A stretch of DNA of 64,000 nucleotides. Source: Oscillospiraceae bacterium. GTDB taxonomy: Bacteria; Bacillota; Clostridia; Oscillospirales; Ruminococcaceae. Where the stretch lies: contig JAGAWT010000033.1 in assembly GCA_018110985.1 (NCBI GenBank), positions 124,001 to 188,000 of the forward strand. Direction: 5' to 3'. The notes below the pieces were generated by a model, which had not been told where the DNA came from, did not search any database, and saw only the letters and a program-made list of their open reading frames with translations. The position numbers and the translations under genes were made by a program. Below are positions 26,723-35,772 of the stretch, piece by piece. The stretch's first letter is position 1; every line of letters starts with the position of its first letter.

Positions 26723-27396
26723 TAAAAAGGATCTATTCACTTCCGCAGGGCTTTGACCCTGTTGATTACCATTCCGGCAAGATCTTCGCATATTACAGGG
26801 CATACGGTGGGAAATACGATTTCTGCTCCTTCTATTCGTCGGATGATGCTGTGATAATGCTTAATTCATCAAATGCGGTCATTTACGGAAAAGCCGACAG
26901 AGAATGTGCGGAGCTTATCTCCCTGTTGGGGGCACAAAGTGCGGAATGTGCTGTTAGGATCGACATTGACGGATATTCCGCACATGAGGTATATCTTTGC
27001 TGTGGAAAGCCTTTTGCCGCCGAAAAAGCGGAGGTAAAAACGGAAGTGGCGTTCGGGGATGTGGAAAGGGTGTTTTCCCCGTCCTTTCCCGGTATCCCTG
27101 CGGATGCCTATTATACAGATCTTTCTCACCGTGTAAGGCACGGGGTCTCGAAGGCTTTCCTGTACAGGGACAGCTTTTGCGAGCTGAGCTTCGGTGCAGG
27201 GGGATATTCCTTTCTTTCTGCTGTGTGTACAGCCCCCGAAAGCAGAGGAACGGGTCAGATGAACAGGCTTTTGGGAAGCCTTGATATCGGCAGTGACCTT
27301 GCTGTTATCTGTGAAAAGGAACTGCTGCCTTTCTATGAGAAGATAGGTATGAAAAAAAAGAGGACATATTTCAGGATGACAAAGGATAATGCGTGA
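26719..27396 (+). CDS. GNAT-like acetyltransferase with divergent N-terminal domain
   Basis: A 225-residue protein. The second half has a GNAT-type core: FLSAVCTAPESRGTGQMNRLLGSL matches motif A (V-x-x-x-R-G-x-G) and LLPFYEKIGMKKKRTYFRM is the usual final strand. The first 100 residues look like a degenerate second GNAT lobe. The ATG overlaps the preceding M42 stop by 4 bases, which suggests a shared pathway, perhaps peptide or amino-acid metabolism. Substrate unknown. Confidence 0.68.
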   Translation: MIKRIYSLPQGFDPVDYHSGKIFAYYRAYGGKYDFCSFYSSDDAVIMLNSSNAVIYGKADRECAELISLLGAQSAECAVRIDIDGYSAHEVYLCCGKPFAAEKAEVKTEVAFGDVERVFSPSFPGIPADAYYTDLSHRVRHGVSKAFLYRDSFCELSFGAGGYSFLSAVCTAPESRGTGQMNRLLGSLDIGSDLAVICEKELLPFYEKIGMKKKRTYFRMTKDNA

Positions 27397-27459
27397 GCAG
27401 CACAGTTTATCCGAAAACGAACGAAAGCCCGCCCGTGATATTTACAAAAGGACAAAAAG

Positions 27460-30400
27460 ATGCTTATTAAAGAACTTTTCAAGGACATCGACAATATTCC
27501 CAATCCCATAGGTAAGGGGGAGCTTCTGCGTATAGAGGCAGCAAAGGACAGGAGTTATGTCAAGGTAAGAGCGAGCTTTCAGACGGTCCAGAGCACGGAG
27601 AATATCCTTTTCTTTGAAAAGCTCCTGAAAGACAGCATGAGACTTGAGTATTCCCTTCTGGAATGCCGCTATGCCCCTACACTTTTTGAAAAGGAATGTG
27701 CGGCGGACATAATAAAGTACATGAAGACAGGTATGCCTGTTATAAACGGGCATTTTACCAATGCCTTTTACTATATGGAGGGAGAGACCCTTTGCATAGA
27801 GATAAGGGCAGGCTCTGCCATGCTTTCAAAACAGGGCTTTGAAAAGGCACTTTCAGGCAGGATAAAAGAAATGTTCGGCAGGGATCTGGAAGTAAGGCTC
27901 ATAGAAAAGATACCGCCCGATGCGGAGAAAAAGCATGAAGCTGAACTGGCTGCGGTCACGGAGCAGACCTATACCGCAGCTCCGGAGGCCGAAAGGCCTA
28001 TCCCTGTTTCTACTTCCCTTGAAGCTCCCGCAGAGATAGTGACCATTGACTTCAATACCGCTCCCATTTTAAGTGACGGCGCCCAGATAATAAAGGGCAA
28101 GAAGATATATGCGGACAAGCTGAGGAGCATAGCGGAGCTTTGTGAGCCTCTTTCCCAGATAGCCGTCTGGGGAGATATCTTTGATGTTCAGGTAAAGGAG
28201 ATAACCAGCAAGAAGGGTGATGAAAAAAGGATCACCACCATAAGCATCACCGATTACACAGGCTCCGTGAACCTGAAATTCTTTGAAAAGCAGTCCGATC
28301 CCGAGACCGTATCAAGACTAAAAGCCGGTCAGACTGTGGTAGTCAGAGGAAAGTGTGAATTTGATACTTTTGACAAGGAATTTGTGTTCTTTGCCTCTGA
28401 TGTGATGAAGGTACAGAAAAAGGAGAGAACGGACAGCTGCGAAGAGAAGCGTACAGAGCTCCACTGTCACACAAATATGTCTGCTCTTGACGGCCTTACC
28501 CCTGCGGCAGAGCTTATAAAGCGTGCCTATTCATGGGGGCACAAGGCGATAGCCATAACCGACCACGGCGGAGTGCAGGCATTTCCCGAAGCGGCTGCTG
28601 CCTGCGACGACATAAGGCGGGAGGACGGAGACTTCAAGGTGATATACGGCTGTGAGGCTTACTCCGTAAACGATACGGCAAAGGCGGTAACTGTATATAA
28701 GGACAAGCCCATAAAGGGAGAAGTGATAATCTTTGACCTGGAGACTACCGGCTTTTCCGCAGCAGATGACAGGATAATAGAGTACGGTGCAGTAAGGCTG
28801 AAGGATCTTGAACTATGCGACACCTTCGAGACCTATGTAGACCCAAAGCGAAAGATACCCGAAAAGATAACGAAGCTCACGGGCATAACTCAGGACAAGG
28901 TAGACGGTGCGGAGGATGACAGAGCCGCCCTTGAAAGGTTCATAGAATACTGCGGAGACTCCCCTGTTCTTGTGGCTCATAACGCAGGATTCGATACCGC
29001 ATTTATCAAGGCTGCCTGTGTGCGCTACGGCATAGATTTCAAGTTTTCCGTCATAGACACGGTGGTAATGTGCCGCAGTATGCTGCCGGAGCTTAAAAAG
29101 CACAAGCTGAACATAGTTGCAAAGCACCTTGAACTGGGTGAATTCGATCACCACAGAGCCTTTGAGGATGCAAAGATGCTGGGACGCATCTACATCAAGC
29201 TGGCAAACCGCCTTGTGGATGAGACGGGCATCGAGAACATCTCACAGATAAATGCGGAGGTCAGCCGTGTGGATCCCAAGACCCTGCGGCCTCACCACGA
29301 TATCATACTGGTGAGAAACAACGCAGGTCTAAAAAACCTTTACAAGCTGGTGTCCATGGGGCATATAAAGTATTACAGCAGGGTGCCCCGCATACCCCGT
29401 TCGGAGATAGATACCCACAGGGAGGGTCTGCTCATAGGCTCTGCCTGCTCAAACGGAGAGCTTTATTCGGCTGTCCGTGACGGACGGCCCTGGGATGTGC
29501 TCCTTGATATAGCCTCCTTCTACGACTATCTGGAGATACAGCCCACCGCAAACAACGAATATCTGATCCGTGAGGATGAATACGAGAATATAGACTCGGA
29601 AGAGGATCTGAGAAACTTCAACCGCACTATCGTCACACTCGGAGATGCTCTCGGCATACCTGTTTGTGCGACCTGTGATGTGCATTTCCTTGATCCCGGA
29701 GATGCGGTATTCAGAAAGATCCTCACCTATGACAAGCTTTCCGATGCGGAGAACCAGCCGCCTCTCTATCTTCGCACCACAGAGGAGATGCTGGAGGAGT
29801 TTTCCTATCTCGGAAAGGAAAAGGCATATGAGGTGGTAGTCAAAAACACCAATCTCATTGCGGACATGATAGACCGTGACATAAAGCCCATCCCTCCCGG
29901 AACATTCACACCCTCCATGGACAATGCGGAGGAGGATCTCACCCGTATCACATGGGAGAGGGCAAAGGCAATGTACGGCGATCCCCTGCCGGAGATAGTT
30001 CGGAAAAGGCTTGAAAAGGAACTGAACTCCATCATCAAAAACGGATTTGCCGTGCTTTACATGATCGCTCAGAAGCTGGTGGCAAACTCCAACGAAAACG
30101 GATATCAGGTGGGCTCCCGTGGTTCGGTAGGCTCCTCCTTCGTTGCGAATATGTCGGGCATATCAGAGGTAAATTCCCTGCCTCCCCACTATCTTTGCCC
30201 CAAATGCCACAACAGCGAATTCTTTGAGGACGGAAAATACGGCTCGGGCTATGACCTTCCGCCGAAAAAGTGCCCCGTCTGCGGTGAGGAATACATCAGA
30301 GAAGGCCATGACATCCCCTTTGAGACCTTCCTTGGCTTCAACGGAGACAAGGCTCCCGATATAGACCTTAACTTTTCGGGAGAATACCAGACCAATTCGC

Positions 30401-31782
30401 ATAAGTACACGGAAGTGCTCTTCGGTTCGGATAATGTGTTCAAGGCCGGCACCATAGGCACCGTTGCGGAAAAGACGGCATACGGCTATGTAAAGCATTA
30501 TCTGGAGGATGTACACAAAAGGGTCACAAGGGCAGAGGAAAACAGGCTCACCATCGGCTGCACGGGTGTAAAGAGGACCACAGGTCAGCATCCCGGCGGA
30601 ATGGTGGTAGTACCTTCCGATTATGAGGTTTATGACTTCACACCTGTTCAGCACCCTGCCGAGGATCCGAAGTCTGAATTCGTGACCACCCACTTTGATT
30701 TCCATTCCCTCCATGACACCATACTGAAGCTTGATGAGCTGGGACATGATGTGCCTACCCTTTACAAGCACCTGGAGGATATGACCGGTGTAGACATCAA
30801 AAGCGTTTTCCCTGCGGATGAAAAGGTGATGAGCCTGTATCTCTCGCCTGAGGCACTGGGTGTGACAGCTGAGGACATAGGCTGGAAAACAGGCACCCTT
30901 GCCATTCCCGAAATGGGAACGGGCTTTGCGATGCAGATGCTTGTGGAAGCGAAGCCCACAAAGTTTTCGGATCTTTTGCAGATATCCGGTCTTTCCCACG
31001 GTACGGATGTATGGCTGGGAAATGCACAGGAGCTCATACGCAGCGGTATATGCACCATTTCCGATGTTATAGGCTGCCGTGACGGTATCATGACCTACCT
31101 TATCTACCACGGAGTAGACCCCAACCTATCCTTCAAGATAATGGAGATCACAAGAAAGGGCAAGGCTCCGAAGCTGCTGACAGAGGAAATGAAGCAGACC
31201 ATGAGGGATCACGATGTTCCCGAATGGTACATCGACTCCTGTCTGAAGATAAAATATATGTTCCCCAAAGCCCATGCTGCGGCATATGTAATCGCTGCCA
31301 ACAAGCTGGCATGGTTCAAGGTATACAGACCCCTTGAATTCTATGCTACTATCTTTACCGTGAGAGGTGAGAACTTCGATGCGGAAGTAGCGATGCTGGG
31401 CAGAGAGGGCGTAAAGATGAAGATGAAGGAGCTTGAAGGGCGTGAGAGCCGCACCGCAAAGGAAAACGGCCTGTACGATATGCTCCTTATCGTGAACGAG
31501 ATGATGGCAAGGGGATACGATTTCCTGCCCATAGACATAAAGAAGTCCCACGCAAAGAAGTTCCTTGTGGAGGACGGAAAGCTGAGGATGCCCTTCTGCT
31601 CCGTGTCAGGAATAGGAGAGGCGGCGGCAGAGGCTATATACGAAGCTGTGCAGAACGGAGAGTTCCTCTCCATAGATGAGATCCAGGAGGCAAGCGGTGT
31701 TACGGGCTCAGTTATAGAAAAGCTGGAAAGCATCGGTGCCATGGGTGATCTGCCAAAGTCGGATCAGATGAGCTTGTTCTGA
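27460..31782 (+). CDS. polC: DNA polymerase III alpha subunit, Gram-positive PolC type
   Basis: The 1440-residue replicative polymerase with its own proofreading exonuclease. Order: N-terminal domain, OB-fold (about 210-325), PHP domain beginning ELHCHTNMSALDG (H335, H337) and interrupted by the DEDDh exonuclease (D426-x-E428 in FDLETTGF, and HRAFEDAK), then the polymerase domain with a four-cysteine zinc site (CPKCHNS and CPVCGEE) and catalytic D967-I-D969 in PDIDLNFSGEY, ending in the helix-hairpin-helix region. AAAAGGACAAAAAG precedes the ATG. PolC marks the organism as Firmicutes. Length is normal. Confidence 0.97.
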   Translation: MLIKELFKDIDNIPNPIGKGELLRIEAAKDRSYVKVRASFQTVQSTENILFFEKLLKDSMRLEYSLLECRYAPTLFEKECAADIIKYMKTGMPVINGHFTNAFYYMEGETLCIEIRAGSAMLSKQGFEKALSGRIKEMFGRDLEVRLIEKIPPDAEKKHEAELAAVTEQTYTAAPEAERPIPVSTSLEAPAEIVTIDFNTAPILSDGAQIIKGKKIYADKLRSIAELCEPLSQIAVWGDIFDVQVKEITSKKGDEKRITTISITDYTGSVNLKFFEKQSDPETVSRLKAGQTVVVRGKCEFDTFDKEFVFFASDVMKVQKKERTDSCEEKRTELHCHTNMSALDGLTPAAELIKRAYSWGHKAIAITDHGGVQAFPEAAAACDDIRREDGDFKVIYGCEAYSVNDTAKAVTVYKDKPIKGEVIIFDLETTGFSAADDRIIEYGAVRLKDLELCDTFETYVDPKRKIPEKITKLTGITQDKVDGAEDDRAALERFIEYCGDSPVLVAHNAGFDTAFIKAACVRYGIDFKFSVIDTVVMCRSMLPELKKHKLNIVAKHLELGEFDHHRAFEDAKMLGRIYIKLANRLVDETGIENISQINAEVSRVDPKTLRPHHDIILVRNNAGLKNLYKLVSMGHIKYYSRVPRIPRSEIDTHREGLLIGSACSNGELYSAVRDGRPWDVLLDIASFYDYLEIQPTANNEYLIREDEYENIDSEEDLRNFNRTIVTLGDALGIPVCATCDVHFLDPGDAVFRKILTYDKLSDAENQPPLYLRTTEEMLEEFSYLGKEKAYEVVVKNTNLIADMIDRDIKPIPPGTFTPSMDNAEEDLTRITWERAKAMYGDPLPEIVRKRLEKELNSIIKNGFAVLYMIAQKLVANSNENGYQVGSRGSVGSSFVANMSGISEVNSLPPHYLCPKCHNSEFFEDGKYGSGYDLPPKKCPVCGEEYIREGHDIPFETFLGFNGDKAPDIDLNFSGEYQTNSHKYTEVLFGSDNVFKAGTIGTVAEKTAYGYVKHYLEDVHKRVTRAEENRLTIGCTGVKRTTGQHPGGMVVVPSDYEVYDFTPVQHPAEDPKSEFVTTHFDFHSLHDTILKLDELGHDVPTLYKHLEDMTGVDIKSVFPADEKVMSLYLSPEALGVTAEDIGWKTGTLAIPEMGTGFAMQMLVEAKPTKFSDLLQISGLSHGTDVWLGNAQELIRSGICTISDVIGCRDGIMTYLIYHGVDPNLSFKIMEITRKGKAPKLLTEEMKQTMRDHDVPEWYIDSCLKIKYMFPKAHAAAYVIAANKLAWFKVYRPLEFYATIFTVRGENFDAEVAMLGREGVKMKMKELEGRESRTAKENGLYDMLLIVNEMMARGYDFLPIDIKKSHAKKFLVEDGKLRMPFCSVSGIGEAAAEAIYEAVQNGEFLSIDEIQEASGVTGSVIEKLESIGAMGDLPKSDQMSLF

Positions 31783-31902
31783 TATGAGCAGGCAGATCGC
31801 TGCATCGGGCGATGCGGCTGTGAAAGTAAGGCACAGTCTGTAATTTTGACACGACACAGGTCATGGGCGGAAAAAATAATACTGCTGTCGGTGCTGCCGA
31901 CC

Positions 31903-31931
31903 TTGACAACATCGCAAAAATATGATAATAT
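31903..31931 (+). promoter_or_regulatory. Probable aconitase promoter
   Basis: TTGACA (31903-31908) and, after 17 bases, TAATAT (31926-31931); alternative -10 matches overlap in this TATGATAATATGAT stretch. A GTCGG-TGCTG-CCGAC inverted repeat (31887-31901) lies immediately upstream and could be an operator. Confidence 0.5.
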
Positions 31932-31967
31932 GATAAAGCATGAAAAAAATCCAAAGGAGCTGATATT

Positions 31968-33905
31968 ATGGGTCTGACACTTACCGAGAAGATACTCAAA
32001 GCCCACATCGTTGACGGTGAATTCGTCAAGGGCAGCGAGATCGGTATAAGGATCGACCAGACACTTACACAGGATGCCACCGGCACCATGGCTTATCTCG
32101 AATTTGAGGCTATGGGCGTGCCCAGAGTGCGCACGGAGAGAAGCGTGGCTTACATAGACCACAATACCCTGCAGTCCGGCTTTGAAAATGCGGACGATCA
32201 CCGCTTTATAGGCTCCGTTGCCAAAAAGCACGGTATATATTTCAGCCGTCCCGGAAACGGTATATGCCATCAGGTGCACCTTGAAAGGTTCGGTGCTCCC
32301 GGAAAGACCCTTATAGGCTCCGATTCCCATACTCCCACAGGCGGCGGTATCGGTATGATCGCCATTGGTGCGGGAGGTCTTGATGTGGCTGTTGCCATGG
32401 GCGGCGGCGCATATTACATCACCTACCCCAAGATAGTAAATGTGAAGCTGTCGGGTGCTCTTCGCCCCTGGGTGAGCGCAAAGGACGTTATCCTTGAGGT
32501 ACTGCGCAGGCTGTCCGTAAAGGGCGGTGTAGGCAAGGTGATAGAGTACACGGGCGAGGGCGTGAAGAGCCTTTCCGTTCCCGAAAGAGCCACTATCACC
32601 AACATGGGCGCAGAGCTGGGCGCTACCACTTCTATCTTCCCCTCCGACGAAACTACAAGGCAGTTTCTGAAGGCTCAGGGCAGAGAGGATGTTTACACTC
32701 CCCTTTCCGCCGATGAGGATGCCGTATATGACGAGCTGGTGGAGATCGATCTTTCAGCTCTTGAACCCATGGCTGCATGTCCTCACTCCCCCGACAATAT
32801 CAAGAACGCCAGGGAACTGGCGGGAATGAAGATAGACCAGGTCTGCATCGGTTCCTGCACCAACAGCTCTCTCATGGATATGATGAAAGTCGCCCACATT
32901 TTAAAGGGCAAGACCGTTCACCCCGATGTTTCTCTTTCCATTGCACCGGGTTCCAAGCAGGTGCTCAATATGCTGGCGCAGAACGGTGCTCTCTCCATTC
33001 TCATAGATGCGGGTGCCCGTATACTTGAAAGTGCCTGCGGTCCCTGCATAGGTATGGGTCAGTCCCCCAATTCCGGCGGTATCTCTCTGAGGACCTTCAA
33101 CAGAAACTTCCTGGGTCGCAGCGGCACCAAGGACGGACAGGTATATCTTGTGTCTCCCGAACTGGCTGCTCTTTCCGCAGTAAATGGCGTGTTCTCCGAT
33201 CCTACGGAGCTTCCCGATGATTTCAGATTCGAGATGCCCGAAAAGTTCGTGGTAAACGACAACATGATCGTTCCTCCCGCCTCTGAAGAGGATATGGATA
33301 AGGTCGAGATACTCAGAGGCCCCAACATAAAGCCCTATCCCGATACCGCTCCCCTTGCTGATACCATCGAATGCGGTGTTTCACTCAAGGTAGGTGATAA
33401 CATCACCACAGACCATATCATGCCCGCAGGTGCAAAGATACTTCCCCTCCGCTCCAATATCCCTGCTATCTCCAACTACTGCTTTACCGTCTGCGACGAG
33501 AAATTCCCCGAAAGGGCAAAGGAAATGGGCAAGTCTGTGATAGTCGGCGGTTCCAACTACGGCCAGGGTTCCTCCCGTGAGCACGCTGCTCTTGCTCCCC
33601 TTTATCTTGGTGTAAAGGCAGTGCTTGTAAAGAGCTTTGCCCGTATCCACCGTGCAAACCTTGTAAATGCGGGAATTCTCCCCCTCACCTTTGTAAATGA
33701 GGCGGATTATGACAAGATAGATGAAGGCGATATCCTTCTCCTTGAAGACCTGCGTGAAAAGGTGGCAAAGGGCGATACGGAATATACCGTCATCAACAAG
33801 ACAAAGGGTATAGAGATACCCGTTCTCTGTGAGCTTTCAGGAAGAACTGCGAATATAATGCTTGCTGGCGGTCTGCTTGATTTCACAAGGGAAAACCTTA
33901 AATAA
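31968..33905 (+). CDS. acnA: Aconitate hydratase, Aquifex-type (LeuC/LeuD-like fused form)
   Basis: A 645-residue [4Fe-4S] enzyme that interconverts citrate and isocitrate. The cluster cysteines are C297 in CIGSCTNSS and C357/C360 in CGPCIG. The swivel domain with SNYGQGSSREHAAL is at the C-terminus. At 645 residues it is shorter than the classic 850-900 residue AcnA/AcnB and fits the short form common in clostridia and Aquifex. AAAGGAGCTG precedes the ATG. It stands alone between promoter and terminator; no citrate synthase or isocitrate dehydrogenase gene is adjacent. A homoaconitase-like role is possible but less likely. Confidence 0.88.
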   Translation: MGLTLTEKILKAHIVDGEFVKGSEIGIRIDQTLTQDATGTMAYLEFEAMGVPRVRTERSVAYIDHNTLQSGFENADDHRFIGSVAKKHGIYFSRPGNGICHQVHLERFGAPGKTLIGSDSHTPTGGGIGMIAIGAGGLDVAVAMGGGAYYITYPKIVNVKLSGALRPWVSAKDVILEVLRRLSVKGGVGKVIEYTGEGVKSLSVPERATITNMGAELGATTSIFPSDETTRQFLKAQGREDVYTPLSADEDAVYDELVEIDLSALEPMAACPHSPDNIKNARELAGMKIDQVCIGSCTNSSLMDMMKVAHILKGKTVHPDVSLSIAPGSKQVLNMLAQNGALSILIDAGARILESACGPCIGMGQSPNSGGISLRTFNRNFLGRSGTKDGQVYLVSPELAALSAVNGVFSDPTELPDDFRFEMPEKFVVNDNMIVPPASEEDMDKVEILRGPNIKPYPDTAPLADTIECGVSLKVGDNITTDHIMPAGAKILPLRSNIPAISNYCFTVCDEKFPERAKEMGKSVIVGGSNYGQGSSREHAALAPLYLGVKAVLVKSFARIHRANLVNAGILPLTFVNEADYDKIDEGDILLLEDLREKVAKGDTEYTVINKTKGIEIPVLCELSGRTANIMLAGGLLDFTRENLK

Positions 33906-33926
33906 GATATATGTTTCGGATTTTTT

Positions 33927-33960
33927 CAGCCGGTACTTTGGTACCGGCTGTTGTTTTTTT
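33927..33960 (+). terminator. Rho-independent terminator after aconitase
   Basis: A 10-bp perfect stem CAGCCGGTAC / GTACCGGCTG with TTTG loop, followed by TTGTTTTTTT. Confidence 0.92.
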
Positions 33961-34011
33961 ATATAATTGCGCACTTGAATTTGTACAATATGACGAATTT
34001 TTTGAAAACTA

Positions 34012-34073
34012 TTGACAATCAAATATGATAGTGATATCATTATAATATCAAATAAAGATATATTTGATTTGAT
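34012..34073 (+). promoter_or_regulatory. Promoter and repeated operator-like sites of the SPFH operon
   Basis: TTGACA (34012-34017), 17 bases, TATCAT (34035-34040). Around it the 8-mer ATCAAATA occurs at 34018-34025 and 34047-34054 and inverted (TATTTGAT) at 34061-34068, with a near copy at 34066-34073. The pair 34047-34068 is a perfect 8-bp inverted repeat with a 6-base gap. The arrangement suggests a repressor site; the ribbon-helix-helix protein of this operon is an obvious candidate. Confidence 0.6.
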
Positions 34074-34108
34074 AAACCTATTAGCACGATATGTGCGGGA
34101 GGAAGAAA

Positions 34109-35131
34109 ATGAAAGAAAAAATCATAAGCACAAAGAAAAACGGTATGACAGTCCTCGTACTGACCATTCTTGCCTATATTGCCGGTGTCCCTCTGCTGAT
34201 ATTTGCATTCAACTACGATAATATCTTTGGACATATACTTTCTACGGCAGTAGGCGCTTGGCTGACACTGGGGTGGATCATGTTCATGGGACTGAAGGTG
34301 CTGAAACCTCAGGAGGCGCTGGTGCTCACACTTTTCGGTAAGTATTACGGCACACTGAAGGGCGACGGCTTTTACTGGGTAAACCCCTTCTGCACAGCCT
34401 TCAACCCTGCTGCATCCACGAAGCTGAGGCAGTCCGGAGATGTTTCGGGAGAGCACAATCCCCTTATGAACATCACGGCGGAGGGTGTCAATGCAGCTCT
34501 TTCCATGGGCGGCATCAACAAGCGGATCTCCCTCAAGATCATGACCCTCAACAATAACAAGCAGAAAATAAACGACTGTCTCGGCAATCCTGTTGAGATC
34601 GGCATCGCAGTTATGTGGAAGGTGACAGACACCGCAAAAGCAGTTTTTGAGGTGGATAACTACAAGGAATACCTTTCCCTGCAGTGTGACACGGCTTTGA
34701 GAAACATCGTCCGTCTCTATCCCTACGATGTGGCAGAGAATGTGGACACCACCGGGGACGGCATTGCGGATGAGGGCAGTCTCAGAGGCTCCAGTGAGAT
34801 AGTTGCCAAGCGTATACGGGACGAGATACAGGAAAGGGTTGCAATTGCAGGTATAGAGATAGTAGAGGCAAGGATCACCTATCTTGCATATGCTCCGGAA
34901 ATAGCCGCAGCCATGCTCCAGAGACAGCAGGCATCGGCAGTTGTGGATGCAAGGAAGCTCATAGTGGACGGTGCGGTAGGCATGGTGGAAATGGCTCTCG
35001 AACAGCTTTCCGAAAAGAATGTTGTGGAGCTTGACGACGAAAGAAAGGCTGCAATGGTCTCCAATCTTCTTGTAGTCCTTTGCGGCAACCATGATGCACA
35101 GCCTGTTGTAAACTCGGGGTCCATATATTGA
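34109..35131 (+). CDS. SPFH/Band-7 domain membrane protein
   Basis: A 340-residue protein with two N-terminal membrane helices (about 12-65) and then an SPFH/prohibitin-like domain (KPQEALVLTLFGKYYGTLK up to about 260), ending in a helical stretch with an AAAMLQRQQASAVVDARKLI segment. Such proteins form ring scaffolds in membranes; the client is unknown. ATG 34109 follows GGGAGGA; the ATG at 34091 lacks a ribosome site. The stop TGA shares one base with the ATG of the next gene, so the two are coupled. Confidence 0.85.
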   Translation: MKEKIISTKKNGMTVLVLTILAYIAGVPLLIFAFNYDNIFGHILSTAVGAWLTLGWIMFMGLKVLKPQEALVLTLFGKYYGTLKGDGFYWVNPFCTAFNPAASTKLRQSGDVSGEHNPLMNITAEGVNAALSMGGINKRISLKIMTLNNNKQKINDCLGNPVEIGIAVMWKVTDTAKAVFEVDNYKEYLSLQCDTALRNIVRLYPYDVAENVDTTGDGIADEGSLRGSSEIVAKRIRDEIQERVAIAGIEIVEARITYLAYAPEIAAAMLQRQQASAVVDARKLIVDGAVGMVEMALEQLSEKNVVELDDERKAAMVSNLLVVLCGNHDAQPVVNSGSIY

Positions 35132-35337
35132 TGGCTGCAAAGAAGCAGGTGCCCCTGCGCTTGTCGGAAAAACTGTACAACGACATTGCTGCATGGGCAG
35201 AGGATGATTTTCGCTCGGTAAACGGCCAGATAGAGTACCTGCTGAGTGAGTGCGTGAAACAGCGCCGCAAAAACGGGGGCTACGTGGGAAAAGAGATCGA
35301 CAAGCCGCCGGATATAGATGTACAGGATTTTGAATAG
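35131..35337 (+). CDS. Small Arc-like ribbon-helix-helix protein
   Basis: A 68-residue protein. The first 45 residues (QVPLRLSEKLYNDIAAWAEDD then the FRSVNGQIEYLLSECV segment) have the strand-helix-helix pattern of Arc/MetJ DNA-binding proteins. The C-terminal 20 residues are polar and acidic. ATG 35131 overlaps the stop of the SPFH gene (TGATG). The pairing SPFH plus Arc-like protein and the repeats at the promoter suggest autoregulation. No toxin-like gene is next to it, so it need not be an antitoxin. Confidence 0.72.
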   Translation: MAAKKQVPLRLSEKLYNDIAAWAEDDFRSVNGQIEYLLSECVKQRRKNGGYVGKEIDKPPDIDVQDFE

Positions 35338-35343
35338 TTTACA

Positions 35344-35376
35344 GCGCACCTGCTCTTCTGAACAGGTGCGCCTTTT
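35344..35376 (+). terminator. Rho-independent terminator after the ribbon-helix-helix gene
   Basis: A 9-bp perfect stem GCGCACCTG / CAGGTGCGC followed by CTTTT. It overlaps the stop codon of the convergent acylphosphatase gene. Confidence 0.82.
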
Positions 35377-35654
35377 CAGTATTCGGTGTGAAAATCCCGC
35401 TCATCCTCCGCAAGGGGGATGCTTTTTGTTATTATGTCCCTTATGTCGATATAAGTCCCCTGCTGTACTGCCTGCAGCACCATGTCGATCTGTTCCTCAG
35501 TCCCCTGCAGTTCCATTGTAACGCTGAGATCGTCCTCGTTTTTCACAAAGCCCGTGCAGCCGTAATGCCGTGCCGCATTGACAGCCCTCCATCTCAGACC
35601 CACTCCCTGTACGCTGCCGTAAAGGCATAAACGCTTCCTAATTATTTTTCCCAT
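35376..35654 (-). CDS. Acylphosphatase
   Basis: A 92-residue cytoplasmic enzyme that hydrolyses acyl phosphates. The active-site loop GSVQGVGLRWRA keeps the catalytic arginine (VQGVGFR is usual, here Leu replaces Phe), and GFVKN keeps the catalytic asparagine. Length is typical. GGAGGAG lies about 6 bases before the ATG on the minus strand. It is divergent from the GGDEF-EAL gene with a shared promoter region, and convergent with the ribbon-helix-helix gene. Confidence 0.9.
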   Translation of the reverse strand: MGKIIRKRLCLYGSVQGVGLRWRAVNAARHYGCTGFVKNEDDLSVTMELQGTEEQIDMVLQAVQQGTYIDIRDIITKSIPLAEDERDFHTEY

Positions 35655-35703
35655 TGAGTTCTCCTCCGTATGTAAGAAAAAGTTTACGATTTTTTAATAA
35701 GTC

Positions 35704-35753
35704 TTGACAATCCCTGCAAAACAAAGTATAATGAAAATGGTTTGATTTGTCAA
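35704..35753. promoter_or_regulatory. Face-to-face promoters sharing one -10 region
   Basis: Plus strand: TTGACA (35704-35709), 17 bases, TATAAT (35727-35732), toward the GGDEF-EAL gene. Minus strand: TTGACA (35753-35748), 17 bases, TATACT (35730-35725), toward acylphosphatase. The two -10 boxes overlap by four bases, so two polymerases cannot open both at once. Confidence 0.85.
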
Positions 35754-35772
35754 GACAGGGGGTGAATACCAA

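Noticed and set aside
30163-31110. Long open frame on the minus strand inside polC
   Set aside because: It is a shadow of the polC coding strand, has no ribosome site and its composition is typical of antisense frames in biased genes. The same holds for long antisense frames in fusA, tuf, vorB and alr.
35131-35337. Antitoxin of a toxin-antitoxin pair
   Set aside because: The small ribbon-helix-helix protein has no toxin-sized partner; its neighbours are an SPFH protein and, on the other strand, acylphosphatase.
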